Shown here one piece after another: positions 1 to 8,900 of a stretch of DNA of 64,000 nt (within the stretch, counting starts at the first letter, position 1; every line of letters begins with the position of its first letter). The translations under genes were made by a program, and so were the position numbers. This DNA is from Calothrix sp. C42_A2020_038 (GTDB taxonomy: Bacteria; Cyanobacteriota; Cyanobacteriia; Cyanobacteriales; Nostocaceae): NCBI GenBank assembly GCA_015272395.1, contig JACYLQ010000047.1, positions 230,204-294,203 of the forward strand. Direction: 5' to 3'. The notes beneath the pieces were generated by a model, which searched no databases, had not been told where the DNA came from, and saw only the letters and a program-made list of their open reading frames with translations.

Positions 1-1
1 A

Positions 2-916
2 AATGAACTTGGCGTATTTGCAGTGGATGACGAACAAAATCGCATTGATGGTATTGCACCAGGAGCAGCAGGTTATACCCAAGCAGCGTTGAGTCGAGGT
101 AGGGTCATATTCTCGGCACTCGCTAATAATCCTCAAGGTTACAACCCCACACAAATCTCTCGTATCTTAAGTGGATTAAATAACGGTTCTCGCCTATCGT
201 TTTACTTGGTACAAAATGGTACTACTGATGGTGTACTAGCCGGACAAAATTCTAATGTTTTATTTGGCTCCACTGCGGTACAAGGCTCGACTTTAGGCAC
301 CAACAGCTATCAACTATCTTTTCGGGATGATCAAGCTAACTCAGTCTTCAACAACTTGGTTGTGAAGGTAGAAAATACTTCTCAAACAGTACCTTTGGGT
401 ACTGGGTTACAAGGTCAGCAACAAAGAGAACTGATAGACTTGCGGGGAATTAGAGGTTCAGTTAAGGCAGATTTTACAGTTAACCGTGAAGCTGCATTTA
501 ATAACCTTGTTGGTTTTTATAAAGTGGCTGATGCAAATGGTGGTATTGATATTAATGGTGATGGTAAGGCTGATATTACCCCTGGACAAGCTGGCTATGC
601 TCAAGCTGCAATGAACGCGCGTGTTACTGATGTTAACTTATCAGTTGCGAATCAAGGTACAGCTAATATTAATGATAAGTTACTAGCAGGTGGCAGTATT
701 TATGCTCCATTCTTACTTACCGATGGCAGAACTATCGAGCAAGTAATAGCTGGACAAACTGATCGAGCTTACTTTGTATTTGGCGCCGCTAACCCCGATA
801 AAGTTGACCATGTTCGTTTGTTGGGTGATAACACCTTCGGTTTTGAAGATTTATTCGGTGGTGGCGACTTCGACTTCAACGATGTTATTGTTAAAGCGAA
901 TTTGAGCATTGTATAA
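2..916 (+). CDS. DUF4114-domain protein, C-terminal part
   Basis: The reading frame is open from the left edge of the window (N-E-L-G-V-F-A-V-D precedes the first GTG), so only the C-terminal part of a longer protein is present. Two copies of one module are visible. One runs from the edge (ELGVFAVDDEQNRIDGIAPG...AGYTQAAL). The other starts around residue 155 (NNLVGFYKVADANGGIDING...AGYAQAAM). The end, FGFEDLFGGGDFDFNDVIV, is the acidic Asp/Asn-rich signature of DUF4114, a C-terminal domain of secreted or surface proteins that probably binds calcium. Family membership is clear; the function is unknown. Downstream gene fragments suggest a worn region. Confidence 0.85.
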   Translation, partial: NELGVFAVDDEQNRIDGIAPGAAGYTQAALSRGRVIFSALANNPQGYNPTQISRILSGLNNGSRLSFYLVQNGTTDGVLAGQNSNVLFGSTAVQGSTLGTNSYQLSFRDDQANSVFNNLVVKVENTSQTVPLGTGLQGQQQRELIDLRGIRGSVKADFTVNREAAFNNLVGFYKVADANGGIDINGDGKADITPGQAGYAQAAMNARVTDVNLSVANQGTANINDKLLAGGSIYAPFLLTDGRTIEQVIAGQTDRAYFVFGAANPDKVDHVRLLGDNTFGFEDLFGGGDFDFNDVIVKANLSIV

Positions 917-993
917 CATCACATTCAGCTAAAGACTTTTATTGAGTAGGTTGGTAAGCATCTTCCCAACCTACCAATACTCATCATGCATTA

Positions 994-1212
994 TCAGAGT
1001 TCACGCTTTTTGAGATGATTGAATTTTTGAAAGACTTGATTTGAGAGCTGCACCCCAACATCGCCAACTAATTTTTCATAGGGAGGAGGATTTTGAAAAG
1101 GATTTTCTGCAAGAATCGCGAGTAATTCTTCTGCTTTATCCTTTAAATTGCTAGAAGCTAGCTTTTTTGCGTCTTTTTTTGCTTGCTTTAAGCAGAACAT
1201 ATCCTCACCCAA
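994..1212 (-). pseudogene. YoeB/Txe-type toxin remnant
   Basis: The first 50 residues contain KQAKKDAKKLASSNLKDKAEELL and NPFQNPPPYEKLVGD (here interrupted only by ordinary family variation), characteristic of Txe/YoeB mRNA-interferase toxins that act on ribosome-bound mRNA. After LVGD the sequence changes to an unrelated tail (VGVQLSNQVFQ...). The conserved Arg-rich strands and catalytic C-terminus (normally SRRINIQHRLVY then a His-Tyr end) are missing. No antitoxin gene lies beside it. It is best read as a truncated, inactive toxin. The start overlaps the GST fragment on the other strand. Confidence 0.6.
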
Positions 1213-1332
1213 TTAAACCAACATTTAAGCACCCGCACCTGGTTAGAATTTGAACACCCGACGATTGCAGATATAGCTGTTTTCCCCTACGTCGCATTAG
1301 CTGGTGATGGCAAGATTGACCTGAATCCTTAG
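1203..1332 (+). pseudogene. Glutathione S-transferase C-terminal fragment
   Basis: Frame 1203-1332 reads ILTQLNQHLSTRTWLEF, then HPTIADIAVFPYVALAGDGK and a stop. The HPTIADIAVFPYVALA segment is the well-conserved C-terminal helix region of bacterial glutathione S-transferases. There is no N-terminal thioredoxin-fold half and no start codon. Its first bases overlap the start of the toxin remnant on the opposite strand, so the join marks an old deletion or insertion. Confidence 0.6.
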
Positions 1333-1354
1333 AGACGTTACACGTAACGTCTCT
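1331..1354. repeat. Dispersed AGAGACG palindrome (family A)
   Basis: Near-perfect inverted repeat with 11-base arms (AGAGACGTTAC / GTAACGTCTCT) and a two-base loop. Related hairpins occur at 13986-14013, 15758-15781, 38714-38742 and 41512-41532. It behaves as a small dispersed hairpin element. Confidence 0.75.
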
Positions 1355-1518
1355 ACGTCATTAATCAGGTGTAAATAACCTAACGTTGATGGTTACTTAC
1401 AGCAGTTTTTAGGTTGCACTCTTGTACACAGGTACAAATCAAACTGTTGTGGAGTGGGCACTCTCTGCCCACTCGACTGTATTTAACCAATTTGAAATTT
1501 GCTGTAAAATGACGGCAA

Positions 1519-4500
1519 TTAAGCAAAGACAAATTGGTTAGCATCATTTAGGTTCAAGTCAGTTGCTTGAATACCAGTTAAAACAGCCAAAGTTCGACTG
1601 CCAAAACCAATCTCTGTATTGTCACCAACTTGGCTTAAATTCAAAGTAGATGCAGAGATACCCAAGCTAGCACTACCAAGAATACCAATTACATCGGTAC
1701 CAACTTGGAAATCGAGAATAGTATTAGCCTGACTAGGTAATTCTGCGTTGGCAATCCAGAATTGGTCAGCACCAGCGCCACCCGAAAGCAGGTTGCCACC
1801 ACCAGATTGAACATAGAATTTGTCATTACCATCACCACCTAATGCACGGTCATTGCTACCGAGGAAGAAAATATCATCCCCTGCATCACCCGACATACGG
1901 TTGCCACCTCTAGCACCAGTAGCATCAAATATATCATTACCGTCACCACCAAAAACAATATCGTTTCTGCTAACAAAAACAATATCGTTACCAGCACCTA
2001 AATTAATCCGATTACGACCAGCAATTGGAGAAGTTGCAGTTCTGACATCAACTTCATCATTACCAGCACCAGTAAATACGGTGTCATTGATACCATCAAA
2101 GCTACTACCTGGGGCGCCTGCAATTAAGATATCATTCCCACTTGTACCAGACACCAAATTGGTTTCTTGCTGTGTAGCAGCAAATTGTGGTGTGACACCA
2201 AACAAAGTCTGATACATCAAATCATAGATTTTGGTGTTATCCAAGGTACTAGGTAATTTATCTGCATTCATTCCGTAGGTTTTGGAAACAATGCTACCAG
2301 GGAAGTCTGGAGTACCAACCCAAGCAATAGCAAAGTTACCCATTGGCCCATCTATACTGTTCTGAGCAGTAAATGGTATCCAAGGATTCTCTGAAGTTCC
2401 TGTACTACCATTCACACCATCCAACACAACTCGGTTGGTATTGGTTGTTGTTGGGTTAACATTAATGAAAGGAGCTTGAGGTTCGCTATCGGCAATTGCT
2501 GGATTGCTAGGAGTAAAGTTTCCAGAAGGACGAGTGTAAGGAGCAAATTGGAACACCTGTAAGCCACCAGCATCACTGTCGGCAGCAGTAATAACTAAAG
2601 TGTTGGGGTCTTGGGTATCAACATAATTCATCGCCACGCCAATTGCTGCATCTGCCCGACGCATTGCCTCAATTGTTCCTACGGCGTTGTTATTATTCGC
2701 AAAGTTATCAGTACCTTCTTCCTCAACTACCATAAAGAAACCATCTGGGTCTCTTTTGAGTATCTTCAAAGACGCTTCCATCATCTCGGCGACAGTGGGT
2801 GCTGTTTCGACATATAACGGTAGCGGGTTACTGCTATTAAGTCCTAGTGCTTCTTCAGTACGGTCATCAAAGGTATGTATTGCAGCAAACACACCTAAAA
2901 GTTTTTGCGGTGGGTTAGCGCTATTTACTACCTCATTCATTTGGTCTTCAGTGTAAACCACTGTGTAACCCAAAGACTTCGCCAAATCAATCAGGTTAAT
3001 ACTGGGGCGCCTTTCGGGTCTGCTCTCTGAAGCATCTAATTCAGCAGTGACGTGGAAACCTGTAGTCCCTTTTGGCAACATATATAGTTCACCGCCACCC
3101 ATGATGACATCGGTTCCGGAGCGGATTACCTGTTCAATGATTTCAGCATACTTATCTCGCGCGCGAACATTGTCACCATCACGGTTAGTAGTTTCCGCAG
3201 CAAAGGCAGCAGTACCAGGTTCTGCTAAGTGACCAGATTGAATAAGCGCAGTTGCTTTTCCAGCCTCAATAGCTTCTTCAAGAATCGTGTAGCCGGTTTT
3301 ACCTGATGCTGGAGTAATACGAGTATTATCCTCTTCCAATCCAAAGGATTCGTTGAATACTTTTACCCCATTAGCATGGGTAACTGCACCCGCATTGGAA
3401 GTACCTGTTAATTGGTTTTCCATATGCCCCAGGTAAACCCCTGCATTAGACATCATGTCCCAGTTAAGGCGCCCATCTGGACCTTTGTCAATGTTTCGTA
3501 ACGCCATGTAATGCGAAGGGCTGGTACCATCGGGGTGAATGAAGATAACGTTACCAGTTTCCTTGGTCGCTTTTGGTGCTGGTTTTGGTGCTGGGTTGCG
3601 TGAAGGTAGTTCGGTGTTGAACAGAGTTTCATACATCAACTCGTATATCCCTGTGTTGTCCACCGTTGCAGGTAACTTATCCGCGTTCAGACCATGTGCT
3701 TTAGATACGATAGAACCACTGAAGTCGGGTGTACCAGCCCAACCAATCGCAAAATTGAAAACATCACCACTAGCATCAGGAGCAGCAACAAAAGGCAGGG
3801 TATTTGCTCCTGTTTGACCATCGAGGGGAACGTTGCGCGCTTCGGTGGTAGGGTTATTGTTAATATTGCCAACGGGGCGACCGGGAGTGCGGGGGTCAAC
3901 TACTTGCAAACCACCTGCATCGCTATCAGCCGCAGTTAGCAACAGAGTATTGGGATATTTATTGATAAAGTCCATTGCTACCCCAATCGCAGCATCTGAA
4001 CGACGCATAGCCTCCAGAACACCAGCCGCATTGTTATTATTACCGAAGTTGTCAGTTCCTTCTTCTTCAACAATTGCAATCGAGCCGTTGTTGAAGTTAG
4101 GATGTTTTTCCATCAACTTCTGAGTAGCATCCAGCATCTCAGCGATTGTCGGAGCTGTTTCAACATACAACGGTAAGCCCCGCGCGGCTAAAACTTCTTC
4201 TGGACGGTCATTGAAGGTGTGGATAGGAGCAAATACGCCCAAAACTTTTGTTGGTGTAACAGGAGTTTTTGCTAGGTCGAGCAAATCATTGAGTTGTTGT
4301 TCGGTGTAAACAACGGTGTAACCATTGCTTTTGGCCAACTCAATTAGATTTTCACTAGGACGTTGCAGAGGATTAGTGCTGAGGGCATCATATTCAGTCG
4401 CTGTACCGTGGAAGCCATCAGTACCTATCGGTAACATGTTGAGTTCACCGCCACCTAAAATGAAATCTACCCCAGAGAGGATGACTTCTTTCGTGATATC

Positions 4501-4941
4501 TGCGGAACGCTGGCGAGGCGGAATTCTATTTCCATTCGCATCAACAGTTTCACCTACTTGGGCTACAAAGGCTGCTGTACCAGGCTCGAATGCAGCACCA
4601 GACTGAACCAAAGCTGTTACCTTGTTGGCTGCGATCGCTTCTTGGATTATGGTCTTACCTGTGTTACCAGAGAGAGGAGTAACTTTTGAACCATCTGCAT
4701 TCAGACCAAAGGATTCGGCATATACCTTGGCGCCTGTAGCGTGAGTCACAGCACCAGCATTCGATGTTCCCCCAAGTTGATCTTCCAGATGACCCAGATA
4801 AACACCTGAATTAGACATCATGTCCCAATTCAAACGTCCGTCAGGCCCTTTATCTACAAATCGTGCAAATGCATAGTGTGAGGGACTTGTACCATCTGGA
4901 TGTAGGAAAATTACGTGATTCCCACTGGTAGAATTTGCCAT
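1519..4941 (-). CDS. Tandem double-domain alkaline phosphatase with RTX-type tail
   Basis: A 1140-residue phosphomonoesterase of the PhoA superfamily, presumably secreted for phosphate scavenging. Two homologous catalytic domains lie in tandem. Domain 1 (about residues 8-450) has [32 protein letters not shown] and [17 protein letters not shown]. Domain 2 (about 463-925) has [32 protein letters not shown] and [17 protein letters not shown]. The TSNAG segment holds the likely nucleophile and the EEEGTDN and DSDAGGLQV segments supply metal ligands. From about residue 940 come GGDGNDIF- and [8 protein letters not shown]-type glycine/aspartate nonapeptides and an FWIANAELP...ILDF end typical of cyanobacterial type-I-secreted proteins. 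There is no N-terminal signal peptide, which fits export through the C-terminus. No clear Pho box was identified upstream. Confidence 0.93.
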   Translation of the reverse strand: [1140 protein letters not shown]

Positions 4942-5998
4942 ATTTATAACACCGATAGTTTTGGAAATATGATGTAGTGCGTAGATATTCTATTTTTCTA
5001 GTATCAACTCTTAGCCACTTCAATATCAAACATAGGTGTCTAATACGCTAATAACTTGATAACGTATTGTTACTTGCTATTACTTACCAGAATTCACCGA
5101 GTTTTACTGAAATAATCTTGACACAAGAATGGTATTTTCGGATTAACATAAGCTTATCTTGTGTTTAATGAATTTTAACCTTGGGAAGAGGCCTTAAAAC
5201 CTTTATTTTTAAACCTCTCCGACTAGAAGAGTTTTGGGGAGAGGTTTGGGGAGAGATTCATCTAACTAGCTTATTTCAGCAATTCCTTTTGATGTTATGA
5301 GCATTAGATAATAAAATCTTCCATAACACATGTCTCGCCAAGAGCCACCTTAATGCTAAAATATTCTTCAACATCACCACTAAATTGTAATTGAATATTC
5401 GGCGTTGCAGTTCCTAATTTTAGCTTCTATGATAGATGATCCCTCAAAGTCTAGTACCATTAATTGCAGATTTGATGGCAGATAATTTTGTTTCACAGGA
5501 TATAATTGGAGAAGTGGAGAAGCGAGGATTTATCCCGCTGAGGAACAACTTATTAGAATCCCCTCGGCGCCGATTCCAGGGGAGGGTCAATTGCCTCGAT
5601 ACTTAACACTAACTTACTGAGACTGATATACTTGATACAACGATAATTACTTGTGGGTGATATGCCAAAGGTTTTAGCTGTACCCCAACAAGGTTTGAGT
5701 AGCTCAGAACATACAAGCTTTGTGCAAAAATTAGCACAGCCTTAAATATAGTAGTTATTATTTACTAATTGTACACCGTTGCTGATCTAGGCGATCTACC
5801 ATATAAATTCTTGTGTATTTAGAGATTTTTTGTCAAATATAATACATTAATCATTGAGGTTTTTCTGGTTAATAATTAAAAAATATAGAAAAAAACTCCG
5901 TATTTATTTGTATAGAAAGTATTTTTAGGGAAACGTAAGCAGCTGCTAAAATAGCTACAATATTTCAGTATAAGTTTAATTACAAGAAGAGAGCAGAT
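4942..5998. other. Intergenic region with unrecognised ORF fragments
   Basis: About 1 kb without a full gene. On the plus strand two open stretches look like coding remnants. Around 5438-5606 a frame contains SLVPLIADLMADNFVSQ and GEVEKRGFIPLRNNLLESP. Around 5653-5742 another reads MPKVLAVPQQGLSSSEHTSF and ends in a stop. I recognise neither. Near 5173-5230 there are loosely repeated TTTAACCT/TTAAACCT words, too irregular to call a Pho box. Confidence 0.4.
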
Positions 5999-8900
5999 AT
6001 GCAGCAACCAGCTTTGGACTTTCGGCAAAACCTTATTCAAAAGATTGCAAAGTGGAAAGCTGGGTTGGCTGAGTTGGGGAAACGAAATCCTCTTATTAAG
6101 TTTAAGCAAGATAACCCACGAACTTTGGAGATTCAAACAGATTCGGCTAATATTCTCTTCCAAAACCTTGTATTTGACAAGAAAACGCTTAACTTTCAGA
6201 TATTTGATAGTGAGTATCAAGATACCTCTATATTGAAAAACACAAAAGCATTACCAGGCGCCGCAAATCCTTTAGAATTAATTACTCGCCAAACAGGTAG
6301 CGAACAACTCAAACGTTTGAAGAAATTACGTAGTGAAGCACGACTGTCATTTGAAGAGCGAGGGATAAATAGCTTATTTCTGGCATTGGGAACGTTAACT
6401 TGGTACGACAAGGATAAACCAGAAGAAGCTTTAACCTCGCCGCTAATTTTAGTTCCTGTAGAGTTAATTAAAGAACCTAGACGAGATAAATATAAAATAT
6501 CTGCCCTAGAAGAGGATGTTGTATTAAATCCAACGTTAGCGCAAAAGTTAAAGCAAACGTTTGGTATTGAGCTTCCAGAACCAGAAACGTTACAAGAATT
6601 AAATTATGACGAAATAATTACTTTAATTAGCCAAGTTTTAGTAGAATTTAAGACTTGGCACATTCAAGATAATGTGTTTCTCTCCTTGTTTTCTTATGCC
6701 AAAGCAGCAATAGTTCGGGACATTATCGAAAATGAAGCGAAAATTTTCTCTCACCCGATTTTGCGAGCGATTAGCGGAGATTTTACTAGCTATCAGTCTA
6801 ACTTTAAAGAACCACCAAATGCCGAAGCTTTAGATTCACTAGTAAAACCGGAGCAAATATTTCAAATTCTAGATGCAGATTCTAGCCAGCAAGTAGTGAT
6901 AGAAGCAGCAAAAAGAGGTACTAGCTTTGTTGTCCAAGGACCACCAGGAACTGGTAAAAGCCAAACTATTGTAAATATGATTGCTGAACTGGTTGGTGAC
7001 GATAAATCAGTTCTCATGGTTGCAGAAAAAGAAACAGCATTAAGTGTTGTTTATAAGCGCATGGCAGAATGTGGTTTAGACCATATCTGTCTCAATCTCC
7101 ATCACAGTGGCACAACTGATAAACGGAAACTTACCCAGAATTTAGATAAAACTATTGATTACGTATCACAAATAGCTAGCTCAGAAAATCATAATCCATT
7201 TTTTGAAAAATTTAATTCTAATCGTCAATTAATAAATCTTTATCATACAAGCTTACACACTCCAGAAAAACCTTTAGAAAAATCAGCATTTGAAATATTT
7301 GGTACACTTTTGAAGAAAGAGCGTGAAAGAGTTCCAGATATTAACATCATACTTTCTAATTTCAGCCAATGGGATGTACATAGATTGCAAGAGGCTGAAA
7401 ATTTATTGAATCATTTAGCACAGTTTTTACCCTTGTTTCAAGGAGATAAAACAACTATTTGGTCAAAAAGCTCTCTTGTCACTTATTCCTATAATCTCGA
7501 ATTGGAAATTAAAGAAAAAATAGAAGAGTTTCAGCAAGCAATTATTTTAACTCAAAATATTAGCCAAGAATTACAAAGAATATTACAAATTCAAGCTTTA
7601 TCTAATTTAGAGTCACTAGAAAATTGCTACTCAGCTATATGTCATATAATAAAAGCACCAGCACAACTACCAGAGGGTTGGGCTAAATTAGATATTTCTA
7701 TCGCTCGTGAAGCATTCAATATTCTGGAAAAAGACATTCAAGAAATGGAGAAAAAAAAGCTTTCTCAAGAAGCTGAAAATTTACTTGCTCAACTTTCTTC
7801 ATTTTTATTATTCCTAAGAAAAGAAAAAACACTTATTTGGGAGCAAAGTAGTTTAAAGTATTGCTCTGAAACGCAAGAATTTGAAATGAGTAATAAAATT
7901 CAGGAATTTCAACAAGCGATTTCTTTAATTCAAACAGTTAGTCAACAGCTTGAAATGATGCTTAAGATTCAACCTTTGTTGAATTTAAGAGATGTACAAA
8001 TTTGTTATTTAACTCTTCAACATATATTGAAGGCGCCATCTAATCTACCAGAAAATTGGACTTTGTTGAATATTTCTATTATTCGAGATGGTTTAAGTAT
8101 TTTGAGAGATGATGTTCGAGAAATTGAAAAAAATAAGCCTTCAGTAGAAGCTGAGAATTTACTGCGTCAACTTTCTATGTTTCTGCCCTTTTTAAGAGAA
8201 GAAACTAAAACTATCTGGCATCACAGTAAGTTACAGTTTTGTTCGGAACCTACAGAGTTAGAGATTAATGACAAAATCGAGAGTTTTCAACAATCTATTG
8301 CTTCACTACAAACAGTTTGTCAAAAGCTTCAAAGTATTTTACATATTCAACCGATATTAAATTTAGAAAATCTTGAAGCATCACTGCCTGCTCTTAACTA
8401 TATATTAAATATTCCATCTGATTTGCCGCATGACTGGAATACAGTAGATGTTTCAATTGCTCAGGATGCCTTTGCTAAATTAAAGGCAGATGTTACATTT
8501 TTAGGAGAGAATGAACCGTTTTTAAAACACAAGTATCGTTCGGAATTATTCTCTTCTGAATTATCTATTTTAAATAATAGATTTCAAAGATACAATCGCT
8601 ATTGGATTATTAGAATTTTTAATCCTAGATATAGAAACGATATTAATTATTTGAAGAAACTACGCATTCAAGAAGGAAAGATTTCCTTTAATGAATTAAA
8701 GCGTGATTTATCACAAGCTGTTGAAGTACAAGCAGTCAGAAATAAACTTTATGAAAGTAACTACCCTGCTCGTCAAGTTTTTGGATCTTTATTTAATCCT
8801 GAATTTTCCCGTCAGTCAGAATTAATTAAAATTGAGCAAGCTTTAAGTTGGCTAATCAACTTACCAAATTACTCGCTGCCTCAAGACTCTGTTAGGCGCC

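Noticed and set aside
1820..4606. Several plus-strand frames opposite the alkaline phosphatase
   Set aside because: They are low-complexity Ser/Pro-rich shadows of the phosphatase and its glycine/aspartate repeats.
5173..5230. Possible Pho box upstream of the phosphatase
   Set aside because: TTTAACCT-like words are irregularly spaced and over 200 bases from the start; they do not form the regular 11-base tandem pattern.
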